Shown: one piece after another, positions 1-9,049 of the stretch | Layout of the letters: each line of letters starts with the position of its first letter | Numbering within the stretch: the stretch's first letter is position 1 | Assembly (NCBI RefSeq): GCF_034044635.1 | Contig: NZ_JAXCLX010000003.1 | Location: forward strand, 603,789 to 667,788 | DNA length: 64,000 nucleotides | Source: Dongia rigui | GTDB taxonomy: Bacteria > Pseudomonadota > Alphaproteobacteria > Dongiales > Dongiaceae | Direction of reading: 5' to 3' | The notes under the pieces: model-generated | Seen by the model: the letters and a program-made list of their open reading frames with translations, nothing else | Database searches by the model: none | Told to the model about the DNA's origin: nothing | Made by a program: the position numbers and the translations under genes

Positions 1-213
1 ACTCTGTCTCAGCCGGCGGCCGGCGGGCTCAGCTGCAAGCTGCCGAGCGGCACGACCGTCAGTTGCTCGTTCAATGGCGACGGCTCGGCTTTCTGCAACT
101 GGACGACACGGCTGACCCCAGCACAGTCGCGCGACCTCCTTGGCACCAGGCTCGATGGGACGACGACCCGGCCGCCCAAGGAGACGACGCCCGGCAGCGA
201 TACAGTGAACTGA
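1..213 (+). CDS. 3' end of an unknown gene (partial)
   Basis: An open frame runs from the window edge to a TGA at 211-213 and gives the last 70 residues of a protein whose start lies outside the window. The tail is rich in Ser, Thr, Gly and Pro and has three cysteines within about 20 residues (SCK, SCSFNG, FCNW). This would suit an exported or surface protein, but no family was recognised. It ends one base from the end of bioA on the other strand, so the two genes converge without room for a separate terminator. A frame on the opposite strand is also open here, so the call depends on protein-like composition only. Confidence 0.45.
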   Translation, partial: TLSQPAAGGLSCKLPSGTTVSCSFNGDGSAFCNWTTRLTPAQSRDLLGTRLDGTTTRPPKETTPGSDTVN

Positions 214-214
214 G

Positions 215-1516
215 CTAAGCCCGCTCGCGCGACCACAGCGCCGTCACCTCGGTGACGGCGCTGGTGAGCTGGCGCAGATCCAGCTCATCGATCACGAAGG
301 GCGGCGCCAGATAGACGATGTTGCCGAAGGGCCGGATCCACACGCCGCGCTTCAGGAAATGCGGCCGCAGCCAGGTTCCTTCGCCGGCACGGTCAAGTTC
401 GACGACACCAATGGCGCCTTTGACGCGCACATCGACGACGCCTTTGAGGGCGCGGCAAGGTTCCAAGTCGGTGCGCAACTGCCGCTCGATCGCCGCCACC
501 TGCGCCAGGCGCGGCTCGCGTTCGAACAGATCGAGCGAGGCGTTGGCGGCCGCACAGGCAAGCGGGTTGCCCATATAGGTCGGGCCATGCATCAAGGCCG
601 TCTCGGCGCGGTCTGACAGAAAGGCCTCGAACACGTGTCGCCTTGCGATGGTGGCGGAAAGCGGCAGCGTCCCGCCTGAGAGCGCCTTCGAGAGCGTCAT
701 GATATCCGGGACGATTCCCGCCTGCTCGCTGGCGAACATGGTGCCCAGCCGACCGAAGCCGGTCATGATTTCATCGAGAATCAGCAGCTGCCCGCGCGCA
801 TCGGCGGCCTGGCGCAGAAAGCGCAGGACCGACGGATCATGGAACTTCATGCCGCCCGCACCCTGCACCAGCGGCTCCACGATGATGCCGGCGATCTCGC
901 CCCCGCGCCGGTCGAGCATGTCGTTGAAGGCCGCTTCGCCGGCCGCATCGCGCGGCAGCGGCACCACGATCTGCTCCGGCAGATAGCCTTTGAAATGACC
1001 ATGCATGCCCTCATCCGGATCGCAGATCGACATGCAGGCCATCGTGTCACCGTGATAACCATGGCGGAAGCTGACAAAACGGGTGCGGCCACGGGTGCCA
1101 CGGTTGATCCAGTACTGGATCGCCATCTTCATCGCCACTTCGACCGAGACCGACCCGGACTCGCAAAAGAAGACATGATCGAGATCGCCTGGCGCCAGCT
1201 TGGCCAGACGTGTCGCCAGCGTCATCGCCGGTTCGTTGGCAAGCCCGCCCAGCATCACATGGGCAAGCTTGCCCAATTGCGCCGAGACGCTGTCCCGGAT
1301 ATGCGGGTGGTTATAGCCATGGGCCTGCGTCCACCACGAGGCGATTCCGTCGACCAGGCTGGAACCGTCGGCCAAATAAAGCCTTGCCCCTTCCGCCCGC
1401 AGGACAGGCAAGGGTGTGGGTGCCGTCCGCATCTGCGCATAAGGCAGCCACAGATGCTTGGAGCCTTCCTGCAGCCAGTCCGGCTGCACTTGGGCCGGCT
1501 GCACTTGTTCAGGCAT
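215..1516 (-). CDS. bioA: Adenosylmethionine-8-amino-7-oxononanoate aminotransferase
   Basis: BioA is a PLP enzyme that uses S-adenosylmethionine as amino donor to turn 7-keto-8-aminopelargonate into 7,8-diaminopelargonate, the third-last step of biotin synthesis. The 433-residue protein is of normal family length. It has the N-terminal LWLPYAQM and GIASWW segments that shape the substrate pocket, [14 protein letters not shown] around the PLP-binding Asp, and the Schiff-base lysine in TLSKALSGG. The start overlaps the end of bioB by 8 bases, so bioB-bioA is a translationally coupled leftward operon. bioD lies divergently just beyond bioB. bioF, bioC and bioH are not in the window, so the rest of the pathway must be elsewhere. 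Confidence 0.96.
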   Translation of the reverse strand: MPEQVQPAQVQPDWLQEGSKHLWLPYAQMRTAPTPLPVLRAEGARLYLADGSSLVDGIASWWTQAHGYNHPHIRDSVSAQLGKLAHVMLGGLANEPAMTLATRLAKLAPGDLDHVFFCESGSVSVEVAMKMAIQYWINRGTRGRTRFVSFRHGYHGDTMACMSICDPDEGMHGHFKGYLPEQIVVPLPRDAAGEAAFNDMLDRRGGEIAGIIVEPLVQGAGGMKFHDPSVLRFLRQAADARGQLLILDEIMTGFGRLGTMFASEQAGIVPDIMTLSKALSGGTLPLSATIARRHVFEAFLSDRAETALMHGPTYMGNPLACAAANASLDLFEREPRLAQVAAIERQLRTDLEPCRALKGVVDVRVKGAIGVVELDRAGEGTWLRPHFLKRGVWIRPFGNIVYLAPPFVIDELDLRQLTSAVTEVTALWSRERA

Positions 1517-2489
1517 GATGGCGATGAACCGGCATCGGCTTCAAGCCCAGCTTGTCGAACAAGGCTTCGTCCTTGGGCTGGGTCGGGTTGGCGGTGGTCA
1601 GCAGCTTGGGCCCGCAGAAGATCGAATTGGCACCGGCGAGGAAAGCCAGCGCCTGGATCTCCTCGCTCATCGTCTCACGCCCCGCCGAGAGGCGCACCAT
1701 CGAGGCCGGCATCATGATGCGGGCGACCGCGATCGTGCGCACGAATTCCAGTGGCTCCAGCTGGTCGGTGCCATGCAGCGGCGTGCCCTTCACCTGCACC
1801 AGCATGTTGATCGGCACCGATTCCGGATGCTCGGCCATGTTGGCGAGCGTCACCAGCATGCCGGCTCGGTCGCGGCGGCTTTCGCCCAGGCCCACGATGC
1901 CGCCGCAGCAGACCTTCATCCCCGCATCGCGTACATGCTGCAGCGTCTCGAAGCGGTCCTGGATCGTGCGTGTCGTGATGATCTCGCCGTAATACTCCGG
2001 CGAGGTATCGATGTTGTGGTTGTAATAATCGAGCCCGGCATCGGCGAGGCGCCCGGCCTGCGGCTCGGTCAGCATGCCGAGCGTCATGCAGGTCTCAAGG
2101 CCCAGATCCTTCACGCCTTTCACAATCTCGCAGATCGCATCGACGTCGCGGTCCTTCAGCTCGCGCCAGGCAGCACCCATGCAATAGCGCGAGGCACCGC
2201 CCTCCTTGGCGGCCTTGGCCGCGGCGACCACGGCCTGCACCTGCATCAGCTTGTCGGCTTCGACGCCGGTCTGGTATTGCGCCGCCTGCGGGCAATAGGC
2301 GCAATCCTCGGCGCAACCACCCGTCTTGATCGAGAGCAGCGTCGACATCTGCACTTCATTGGCATCGAAGCGCCGGCGATGCGTTTCTTGCGCACGGAAA
2401 ATGAGGTCGTTGAAGGGCAGCGCGAACAACGCCTCCACCTCTTCGACCGACCAATCGTGCCGCAAATCGAGTGCCTGCGGATTATCCAT
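1509..2489 (-). CDS. bioB: Biotin synthase
   Basis: BioB is the radical-SAM enzyme that inserts sulfur into dethiobiotin to make biotin. The 326-residue sequence carries the radical-SAM cluster motif as CAEDCAYC within [12 protein letters not shown], binding the 4Fe-4S cluster used to cleave SAM. It also has the family segments [20 protein letters not shown] and SAGRETM. The start at MDNPQAL follows a purine-rich GAGGGAAAGG stretch. It is the first gene of a leftward bioB-bioA pair overlapping by 8 bases, and faces bioD across about 120 bases. No BioR- or BirA-type operator was recognised in that gap. Confidence 0.97.
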   Translation of the reverse strand: MDNPQALDLRHDWSVEEVEALFALPFNDLIFRAQETHRRRFDANEVQMSTLLSIKTGGCAEDCAYCPQAAQYQTGVEADKLMQVQAVVAAAKAAKEGGASRYCMGAAWRELKDRDVDAICEIVKGVKDLGLETCMTLGMLTEPQAGRLADAGLDYYNHNIDTSPEYYGEIITTRTIQDRFETLQHVRDAGMKVCCGGIVGLGESRRDRAGMLVTLANMAEHPESVPINMLVQVKGTPLHGTDQLEPLEFVRTIAVARIMMPASMVRLSAGRETMSEEIQALAFLAGANSIFCGPKLLTTANPTQPKDEALFDKLGLKPMPVHRHHA

Positions 2490-2609
2490 GGGGCGACGGC
2501 CTTTCCCTCTTAACCTAGATCGGGGCGGACGCTAAGCTCGGCCCCGCAGGGTGTCAAGCGATGCCGCCTTGCTTTCAGGCAACCTTGTGCAAGCGAATAC
2601 CACCCGATC

Positions 2610-3281
2610 ATGACTGGCTATTTCGTCACTGCCACCGGCACCGATATTGGCAAGACCTATGTCAGCGCTAACTTGCTGCGCCATTGGCGCCGCGAAGGCC
2701 TGGCGATCGCTGCCCTGAAGCCGGTGATGAGCGGTTTCGACCCGCGGGAGCTCGGCGCCAGCGATGCCGGCCAACTGCTGCTGGCCATGGATGCGCCGAT
2801 GGACAAGGGCGGCCTCAACCTCATTTCGCCCTGGCGCTTTGCTGCCCCCCTGTCGCCCGACATGGCGGCGGCGCGCGAAGGCAAGACCGTGCCCTATGAC
2901 AAGCTGGTCGAAACCTGCCGGTCTGTGGCCGGCATGATGCCGGCGGAGGGGCGCCTGATCATCGAAGGTGTCGGTGGCGTGTTCGTGCCGCTCGACGACA
3001 AGCATACCGTCATGGATTGGATGCAGGATCTGGGCATGCCGATCCTGCTTGTGGCCGGCTCCTATCTCGGTACCATCAGCCACACGCTCTCGGCCATCGC
3101 GGCGATGAAGCTGAATGATCTTGCTCCGCATGCCATCATCATCAACGAATCACCGACGAGCCCGGTGCCCGTCGCCGAGACAGTCGCGGTCCTGCAGCGC
3201 CATGCGCCCGGCCAACACATTCTGACATTGCCGCGCCATGCCGATGCGGCAGCCGTCGGCGCACTCGCCGCCCAACTATGA
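2610..3281 (+). CDS. bioD: ATP-dependent dethiobiotin synthetase
   Basis: BioD closes the ureido ring of dethiobiotin from diaminopelargonate, CO2 and ATP in the cytoplasm. The 223-residue protein begins with the family's characteristic P-loop segment (YFVTATGTDIGKT), in which GTDIGKT binds the ATP phosphates. Further on are LKPVMSG with the substrate-side lysine, and IEGVGGVFVPL. It is transcribed away from bioBA, so the pathway is split over a divergent promoter region. The stop overlaps the start of the flavin oxidoreductase by 4 bases (ATGA), which links that enzyme to the biotin gene in one transcript. No good Shine-Dalgarno sequence precedes the ATG. Confidence 0.95.
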   Translation: MTGYFVTATGTDIGKTYVSANLLRHWRREGLAIAALKPVMSGFDPRELGASDAGQLLLAMDAPMDKGGLNLISPWRFAAPLSPDMAAAREGKTVPYDKLVETCRSVAGMMPAEGRLIIEGVGGVFVPLDDKHTVMDWMQDLGMPILLVAGSYLGTISHTLSAIAAMKLNDLAPHAIIINESPTSPVPVAETVAVLQRHAPGQHILTLPRHADAAAVGALAAQL

Positions 3282-4492
3282 GCCGCATCGCCATTATCGG
3301 CGGTGGCGCCGCCGGAATCGCTGCTGCCCGATGCCTTGCCGAGCACGGGAAGGATTATGTGCTGCTCGAGGCGAAACCCTTCACTGGTGGGCGCTGCGTC
3401 ACCGATCATGCAACGCTTGGCGCGCCGATCGATCTTGGCGCGCATTGGCTTCACTCGCCGGCACTCAATCCGCTGGTCGGTTACGCCGATCGATTGGGCA
3501 TTCGCTACAGCCGCGCGGCGCTTGCCGGGCGCTACAGCCGCAACGGCGCCTGGCTGAATGCCAAGGAACAAGCCGCCTGTGAGACTTACGTCGAGGAATG
3601 CTTCGCCCGCATCGCCGCCTGCGACGGTGACGTCGCCATCAGCGCGCTTTTTCCCGACACCAACTCGCCCTGGCATGACGTGTTCCTGGCCGAACAGGGT
3701 GCCAAGCAGGGTGTTGCAGCGGCGACCAGTTCCAGCCGCGATTTCGCGAACTATGTCTGGGAAGGCGATGATTGCCCGGTGACGGATGGTTTCGGCACAT
3801 TGCTCAGCCAACTCGCCGACGGCCTCAACATCCGCGTCGACACGCCGGTCAATCGCATTGACTGGTCCGGGCGCGATATCAAGCTTACCACCCCCGACGG
3901 CATCCTCGTCGCCCAGCGGATCATCCTCGCCACATCGACGGCCATCCTTCATGACGGCATCGAATTTGCGCCCGCCTTGCCGGATTGGAAGCGCCGCGCC
4001 ATCGCCGATCTGCCCTTGGGCTCCTGCAACAAGGTGGCCCTGCGCTTTTCGCGGCCTGTCTTCGGTGATTGCCCGCCCAGCCTGATCCTGCCTTTGCGCG
4101 GTGCCCATGAGGCGGTGGAAATCGTTGTGCGTGAAAGCGACCTGGAAATCGCGACCTGCCTCTTCAACGGGCCGTTCGCCAAGGAATTGGCGGCGGCGGG
4201 TCACCCGGCGATGGCCAATTACGCGTTGGAACGCTTGAGCGAGATATTCGGCAGTGACGTGAAGCAAGCCTCCATGCCGCAGTACATCATCGCCGATTGG
4301 GATCACGACCTGCATATCCGTGGCTGCTACGCGGCCGCCCGGGTGGGCCGCGCCGATGCGCGCGCTGAATTGGCTCGCCCCATCGACGACCGGCTCTTCT
4401 TTGCCGGCGAGGCTTGTTCGACGAATTACATGGGCGACGTGCACGGCGCCTGGTTCAGCGGCATCGCCGCCGCCGAGGCAGCCTCAGCCTAG
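3278..4492 (+). CDS. FAD-dependent amine-oxidase-family oxidoreductase
   Basis: This 404-residue protein has the fold of flavin monoamine oxidases and related NAD(P)/FAD oxidoreductases. Visible features are the N-terminal dinucleotide motif IGGGAAG at residues 7-13, the FAD-contacting GGRCVT near residue 38, the substrate-face DLGAHWLHS, and the C-terminal FAD-binding LFFAGEACST with GAWFSGIAAA. There is no signal peptide, so it is probably cytoplasmic. The substrate is not evident. Amine oxidases of polyamines or tryptophan look alike at this level. It starts within the last codons of bioD and ends converging on the metallo-hydrolase gene with a 4-base overlap. The coupling to bioD is unusual but no role in biotin metabolism can be claimed. 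Confidence 0.8.
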   Translation: MSRIAIIGGGAAGIAAARCLAEHGKDYVLLEAKPFTGGRCVTDHATLGAPIDLGAHWLHSPALNPLVGYADRLGIRYSRAALAGRYSRNGAWLNAKEQAACETYVEECFARIAACDGDVAISALFPDTNSPWHDVFLAEQGAKQGVAAATSSSRDFANYVWEGDDCPVTDGFGTLLSQLADGLNIRVDTPVNRIDWSGRDIKLTTPDGILVAQRIILATSTAILHDGIEFAPALPDWKRRAIADLPLGSCNKVALRFSRPVFGDCPPSLILPLRGAHEAVEIVVRESDLEIATCLFNGPFAKELAAAGHPAMANYALERLSEIFGSDVKQASMPQYIIADWDHDLHIRGCYAAARVGRADARAELARPIDDRLFFAGEACSTNYMGDVHGAWFSGIAAAEAASA

Positions 4493-5325
4493 GCTGCTTC
4501 GAGGATGCGGAAGCCCTCGATTTCCTTGACGATGGGGAGCTTGGGCCAGCGCTTGCTGTCGTGAAGGATGATGAGCCGGTCGAGATCGCCGCCGATCTCG
4601 GTGTTGATCCGGTCCATCGTCTTCAGCTGTTCCCAGATGCTGCCCACCCCATTGGCGAGCGGCACATAGACGCCGTCATGGTTATGGCCCTTGATGTTGC
4701 GCCCGTCATAGACGCAATCGCCGGAGATGACGAGCCGCCCCTTACTTGTTTCCAGTATGGCGAATTGCTGGCCCATCGTGTGGCCTTGCCCAAAGCGCAC
4801 ATGGAGGCCCGGCAGGATATTGTCCTTATCGCCTTCGAGCAGCGTCAAGCGATGCTGCACAGAGGCGTCGAACGCGTTCCTGAGATCGTCCGGGTTGATG
4901 ATGGCGGTCAGGAAACCGAATTGCGGCGGCAGCGCCATCGCCTCGATCCAGGACAGGATCTCGGCCTTCTGTACCCAGATATGGGCCTTGGGGAATTTGC
5001 CGATCGAGCCCATATGGTCGAAATGCGCATGAGAGATGACAATGTCGGTGACCATCTCCGGCTTGACGCCCAGTTCCGCCAGCATCCGCACCGGCGAAAC
5101 CCAATCGGGGATGCCGAACTTGACGCCCATTTCGGCGCCGATCCCTTCCTTCATGAAGCCGGTATCGATCAGAACGATCTTGTCGCCGCGCCGCGCCATG
5201 ACGAAGGAGAACGGCAGATCGACCACGCCGTCGTCATGGGCGCCACTGATCAGCCCGTCAAGCGGCTGGTCCTTCGAGCGAGCAAATTCGATGACGAAGA
5301 CGTTCCAGAACTGATCGGCACCCAT
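4489..5325 (-). CDS. Metallo-beta-lactamase-fold hydrolase, N-acyl homoserine lactonase type
   Basis: This 278-residue MBL-fold enzyme has the dinuclear zinc motif SHAHFDHMG (His99, His101, Asp103, His104). Other metal or core segments are IDTGFM, GHTMGQQ, ISGDCVYD and a late ILHDSKRW. The layout resembles AHL lactonases and related lactone or ester hydrolases. It is the last gene of the leftward sugar ABC operon, 12 bases after the permease stop, so its substrate may be something the transporter brings in, such as a sugar lactone or ester. A true quorum-quenching role is possible from the fold alone but is not supported by anything else here. Confidence 0.78.
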   Translation of the reverse strand: MGADQFWNVFVIEFARSKDQPLDGLISGAHDDGVVDLPFSFVMARRGDKIVLIDTGFMKEGIGAEMGVKFGIPDWVSPVRMLAELGVKPEMVTDIVISHAHFDHMGSIGKFPKAHIWVQKAEILSWIEAMALPPQFGFLTAIINPDDLRNAFDASVQHRLTLLEGDKDNILPGLHVRFGQGHTMGQQFAILETSKGRLVISGDCVYDGRNIKGHNHDGVYVPLANGVGSIWEQLKTMDRINTEIGGDLDRLIILHDSKRWPKLPIVKEIEGFRILEAA

Positions 5326-5337
5326 GGCGACCCCTTT

Positions 5338-6333
5338 TTAGTTTTCCGCCATCTGCCGGCCGAGGCTGGAAAGCCCCACCGCCACGATCAGGATGGCGCC
5401 CTGCAGAATATATTGCGAATAGGTCGGCGCACCGAAAATATTGAGGCCATTGAAACCGAAAGCGATGATGAGGGCGCCGACAAAGGTGCCGACGATGTGG
5501 AACTCGCCATCCCGCAACGTCGCCGAGCCTAAGAAGACGGCGGCAAAGGCGGTGAGCAGATAGGAATCGGCCGCACTCGTCGTCCCGCTGCCGAGCCGCG
5601 AGGCCAAGAGCGTGCCGGTCAAGGCCGCGCAAACGCCGGAGAGCACAAAGCCGAGGATCTTGATGCGGTCGACATTGATGCCGGCCAATCGCGCTGCCGC
5701 AGGATTGCCGCCCACGGCCTGGATCTCCTGGCCGATGGCGCTCTTCTCAACGAGCAGCCACAGCCCGCCCAATACCAGCACCATGATGACGATGTTGTTC
5801 GGGATGCCGAACAGCCAGCGGCCCAGGGACAATTGAAAGAATGCCTCCGGCACGCCGGCAACGATGGGCGCGCCGGCCGAATAGGCGAAAGACAGCCCCA
5901 CCAGGATGGTGCCGACGCCGAGCGTCGCAATGACCGAATTGACCTTCGCCTTGGTGACGATGAGGCCGTTGACGACGCCGATCAGCGCACCCGCCAGCAG
6001 AATGACCGCAATTGCCGCCGGGATCGGCAAGCCGTGCCGCACGATGAGGCCGGTCACCAGCACGCCATGGAGGCTGGCGGCAAAACCGATCGAAAGATCC
6101 AGTTCGCCGACGATGACGGCGAGCGTCAGCCCGCCGGCGATGATCATGGCAAGCGACGCCTGGTTGATGACATTGGTGAAATTCCCGATGGTTGGGAAGG
6201 CCTGCGGCGACAGGATGGAGAAGGCGCCCAGCATCATCACCAGCCCGATGATGGTGGCATAGCGCGCAAAGAGGCTAAGCGCGCGCTTGGTTTCCGGCGA
6301 CAGGCGGCGGTTGGCAAGGGCGGTGTCGCTCAT
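5338..6333 (-). CDS. Sugar ABC transporter permease, RbsC/XylH family
   Basis: This is a 331-residue polytopic inner-membrane protein of the branched-chain/ribose-type permease family. Visible family segments are GGLTLAVIVGELDLSIG in the third membrane span, GLIVTKAKVNSVIATLG, and the C-terminal region DSYLLTAFAAVFLGS. Such permeases form a homodimer that accepts sugar from a periplasmic binding protein and is driven by a tandem ABC ATPase. Its start overlaps the ATPase gene end by 4 bases, so the two are translationally coupled. The binding protein lies first in the operon and the metallo-hydrolase last. The exact sugar cannot be read from the permease. Confidence 0.92.
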   Translation of the reverse strand: MSDTALANRRLSPETKRALSLFARYATIIGLVMMLGAFSILSPQAFPTIGNFTNVINQASLAMIIAGGLTLAVIVGELDLSIGFAASLHGVLVTGLIVRHGLPIPAAIAVILLAGALIGVVNGLIVTKAKVNSVIATLGVGTILVGLSFAYSAGAPIVAGVPEAFFQLSLGRWLFGIPNNIVIMVLVLGGLWLLVEKSAIGQEIQAVGGNPAAARLAGINVDRIKILGFVLSGVCAALTGTLLASRLGSGTTSAADSYLLTAFAAVFLGSATLRDGEFHIVGTFVGALIIAFGFNGLNIFGAPTYSQYILQGAILIVAVGLSSLGRQMAEN

Positions 6334-7892
6334 GACTTTACTGTTCCTTCCTGTGCCACCTGCTGGCCATAGCTGGCCGCAACGATGGCATTGCGCGTGA
6401 TGGCATCGCCGGCAAGTTCGCCGACGATGCGTCCTTCCGCCATCACCAGCACGCGGTCGCAGAGATCGGGGAGTTCGTCGGGTTCGGAGGAGACGACCAG
6501 TACCGCCATGCCATCCGCAGCCATACGGCGGATGAGGCGATGGATTTCACCGCGCGCGCCGATATCGACACCCCGCGTCGGCTCATCGAGAATGAGAATG
6601 CGCGGGTTGCGGCGCAGCCAGCGGCCGATCACGACCTTCTGCTGATTGCCGCCGCTCAAGGAACCCACCGGCGCGTGGATGCCGTTTGTTTTGACCGCCA
6701 ATTCGGCCACCGTTGCCAGCGCCATCTGCCGGCTTTTGGCCGAACTCACCATCGGCAGCAGCGGCGAAAAGACCAGCTTGCGCAGATTGCCGAGCGACAG
6801 GTTGAAAGCGACGCTCTTGGTCAGCAGCAATCCCTCGCTGCGCCGTTCTTCCGGCACCAGACCGATGCCGGCGCGATAGGCGGCGTTGGGACTTCGCGGC
6901 GCGAATGGCGCGCCTTCCAATTGCATCGTCCCGCCATCCAGGCGATCGGCGCCGTAAATCAGATGCATGAGTTCGGAGCGCCCGGCACCGACCAGCCCGC
7001 CGATGCCGAGCACCTCGCCCCGAAAGAGATCGAACGACACGTCGTCGACCTTGGGGTATCGAACCAGATGAGAGACAGTGAGAAGTGGCGCGCCTTGCGG
7101 GCGCCGCCGCTCGATGACCGTTTCCGCCGCGGCACTATGACCGACAATGGCTTCGACCAGCACCGCCCGGTTGAGTTCATAGCGTGCGAAGTTTGCGACT
7201 GTGCGGCCGTCGCGCAAGACTGTCACCCGGTCACAAAGGCGCAAGATCTCGTCCAACCGGTGCGATACATAGAGCACCGCGACGCCGGAGCGCGACAGAT
7301 CCTCGATGATCTCGAATAGTTTTTCGCACTCCGCCGCCGAGAGCGACGCCGTCGGCTCGTCCATGACGATGAAGCGCGCCTTGCGCACCAGGGCCCGGCA
7401 GATGCTGACCAGCCAGCTTTCCGCGGTCGACAATGTAGCCACCTTGGCATCAAGCGGGGCACGAATACCGATTCGGGTGGCAATCGGCGCCACGTCGCGG
7501 GCAATGGCCTTCCAGTCGACCAGGCCCGCCCAGGTTTTCTTCTCCACCCCCAGCATGATGTTCTGCAGGATGGTCATGTTGGGGACCAGCGCCACGTCCT
7601 GGTGAATGAAGCTCATCCCCAGTTCCGTGGCGACATGCGGCGTGGTGATGGCGACGGCCTTGCCGTCAAGATGAACCGTGCCGTTATCCGGCGTTACGAG
7701 GCCGGCCAGCACCTTGATCAGGGTGGATTTGCCGGCGCCATTGGCACCGACCAGCCCATGCACTTCGCCGGGTGCGATTTCCAGCGTGGCCACTTTAAGG
7801 GCCTGGGCACCGCCGAAGGATTTCGCAATGCCTTCGGCAGAGAGGAAGGGGAGCGTCACGGCTTCCTGCGATAAAGGCGAAAGATTGTTCAT
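6330..7892 (-). CDS. Sugar ABC transporter ATP-binding protein, RbsA/MglA type
   Basis: This 520-residue cytoplasmic ATPase has two tandem ABC cassettes, the hallmark of ribose/galactose-type importers. The N-terminal cassette has Walker A GANGAGKST and Walker B FIVMDEPTASLS. Its signature region reads LSTAESWLVSICRAL rather than a clean LSGGQ, as is common in the first half of this family. The C-terminal cassette has GLVGAGRSEL in place of a classical Walker A, then a clear SLSGGNQQKV signature and ILILDEPTRGVD. ATP hydrolysis is thus expected mainly in composite sites. It follows the binding-protein gene by 45 bases and overlaps the permease start. Confidence 0.93.
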   Translation of the reverse strand: MNNLSPLSQEAVTLPFLSAEGIAKSFGGAQALKVATLEIAPGEVHGLVGANGAGKSTLIKVLAGLVTPDNGTVHLDGKAVAITTPHVATELGMSFIHQDVALVPNMTILQNIMLGVEKKTWAGLVDWKAIARDVAPIATRIGIRAPLDAKVATLSTAESWLVSICRALVRKARFIVMDEPTASLSAAECEKLFEIIEDLSRSGVAVLYVSHRLDEILRLCDRVTVLRDGRTVANFARYELNRAVLVEAIVGHSAAAETVIERRRPQGAPLLTVSHLVRYPKVDDVSFDLFRGEVLGIGGLVGAGRSELMHLIYGADRLDGGTMQLEGAPFAPRSPNAAYRAGIGLVPEERRSEGLLLTKSVAFNLSLGNLRKLVFSPLLPMVSSAKSRQMALATVAELAVKTNGIHAPVGSLSGGNQQKVVIGRWLRRNPRILILDEPTRGVDIGARGEIHRLIRRMAADGMAVLVVSSEPDELPDLCDRVLVMAEGRIVGELAGDAITRNAIVAASYGQQVAQEGTVKS

Positions 7893-7937
7893 CGCTGGAA
7901 CGCGCCGCTCCCCGCTCGATTACGCAAGGACGCCAAA

Positions 7938-8879
7938 TTACTTGATGGCGTCAGGATGGTCTTTGATGAACTGGTCGACGCTGTCCTTGGTGACGACAAC
8001 CGCCGGCACTTCGGCAGCTTTGGGCTGCCAGCCGTCGCCCGCCTTTTTGATCTCGTCCAGCATCTTCACCATGTTATAGCCCTCGGTGTAGCTGTCCTGC
8101 CAGGCGGTCGCGGTCATATGCCCGTTGCGGATGTTCTCCAGCGCCTGGGCGTTGCCGTTGATGCCATAGACCTTCACGTCGTCACGCCCCTGCGCCCGCA
8201 GCGAACCGATGGCGCCGATCGCCGGATCGTCCCAGCAGCCCCAGATCGCCAGCGGTTCGGAACCGGCCGGATGCGAGGTGAGCCAGGCATTGGCATACTG
8301 CGCACCGTCCTCGAAATAGCCGGGGATGCGGACTTCGTTCTTGGTCACCTTGATATCGGGATGTTGCGCCAAGATCTGGTCCATCACCACCTCGCGGTTC
8401 CGGCACACCTCGCCGGTCCGATAGGTAAGCGCGAGGACACTGCCCTTGCCGCTCATTTCCCTGGCCATCATCTCGACAATCGGTTCGGCCATCGGGCCGC
8501 CCGAACCATTGGTCGCGGCGACGGTCGACCCCAAACCGCCACCCCAGGTCACGACCGGGATGCCGGCGCTCTTGGCGGCATCAAGCCCCGCGCCGATCGA
8601 CGAGAACGGGAACACCATGTCGATGATCACATGCGCGCCGCGCTGGGCGAAATTCTGGATGCCGGAATTGGCCTGGTCGGCGCTGCCGGCGGCATCGATG
8701 ACCGAGACCTCCCAGCCGAGCTCGGCGGCGGCGGCTTCCGCACCTTTGATGTAGCGAACATTGTTCGCTTCCGTGGCGGCGATGGAAACGATCCCCACCA
8801 GCGGTTTGTCAGCGGCCGCAAGTTGCGCGCCGCCCGTCAGGGCCGCGCTGAGCACGCATAGAGCCAGTATCTTTCTCAT
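7938..8879 (-). CDS. Periplasmic sugar-binding protein of ABC importer
   Basis: This 313-residue protein begins with a Sec signal peptide (positively charged MRK, a hydrophobic run, then AAA around residue 23). It continues as a type I periplasmic binding protein fold of the ribose/LacI superfamily, shown by PLVGIVSIAATEANN, GWEVSVIDAAGSADQANSG and the late VYGINGNAQALENI. It captures the sugar and delivers it to the permease. It is the first gene of the leftward operon and its upstream region contains the probable LacI-family operators. The cysteine in TGEVCRNRE is unusual for a pocket loop. The ligand is unknown. Confidence 0.9.
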   Translation of the reverse strand: MRKILALCVLSAALTGGAQLAAADKPLVGIVSIAATEANNVRYIKGAEAAAAELGWEVSVIDAAGSADQANSGIQNFAQRGAHVIIDMVFPFSSIGAGLDAAKSAGIPVVTWGGGLGSTVAATNGSGGPMAEPIVEMMAREMSGKGSVLALTYRTGEVCRNREVVMDQILAQHPDIKVTKNEVRIPGYFEDGAQYANAWLTSHPAGSEPLAIWGCWDDPAIGAIGSLRAQGRDDVKVYGINGNAQALENIRNGHMTATAWQDSYTEGYNMVKMLDEIKKAGDGWQPKAAEVPAVVVTKDSVDQFIKDHPDAIK

Positions 8880-8936
8880 GTCTTTTCCCTCCCACAGGAA
8901 ACACGGGGCTGTGCGCCTTGATGTTTAGCGAACATG

Positions 8937-8952
8937 TCCTAACCGTTTCGCT
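8937..8952. promoter_or_regulatory. Probable LacI-family operator, site 1 (imperfect)
   Basis: The right 12 bases, AACCGTTTCGCT at 8941-8952, exactly match the reverse complement of part of the perfect palindrome at 9025-9040. The left arm here is degenerate. A further AGCGAA half-site is at 8927-8932. The site lies about 58 bases upstream of the binding-protein start, where a repressor would block the operon promoter. Confidence 0.6.
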
Positions 8953-9024
8953 AGAATTGCGCATCACCTGAGACTGATCAAGCGGATTCTATCGGTAGAC
9001 TTTTAGTTTTGGCGCGTTAAATTG

Positions 9025-9040
9025 AGCGAAACGGTTCGCT
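9025..9040. promoter_or_regulatory. Probable LacI-family operator, site 2 (palindrome)
   Basis: AGCGAAACGGTTCGCT is an inverted repeat with 6-base arms AGCGAA and TTCGCT around a central ACGG, the 16-base form typical of LacI-family operators. It ends 9 bases before the regulator's ATG, so binding here would repress the regulator itself. Together with site 1 it suggests control of both divergent units by the adjacent LacI protein. This is inference from position and symmetry. Confidence 0.7.
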
Positions 9041-9049
9041 GGACGGAAA

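Noticed and set aside
839-2513. Long open frames opposite bioA and bioB
   Set aside because: Their products are low-information shadows rich in Arg, His and Pro, with no domain or start signal, and lie wholly antisense to bioA/bioB, which are clear families.
2490-2609. BioR or BirA operator between bioB and bioD
   Set aside because: No TTATMKATAA-type BioR box or BirA-type inverted repeat was seen. Regulation of the biotin genes is left open.
4489-5325. Quorum-quenching AHL lactonase as a firm name
   Set aside because: The HxHxDH fold is shared by many hydrolases and the operon context points to a transported sugar or lactone rather than to signal degradation.
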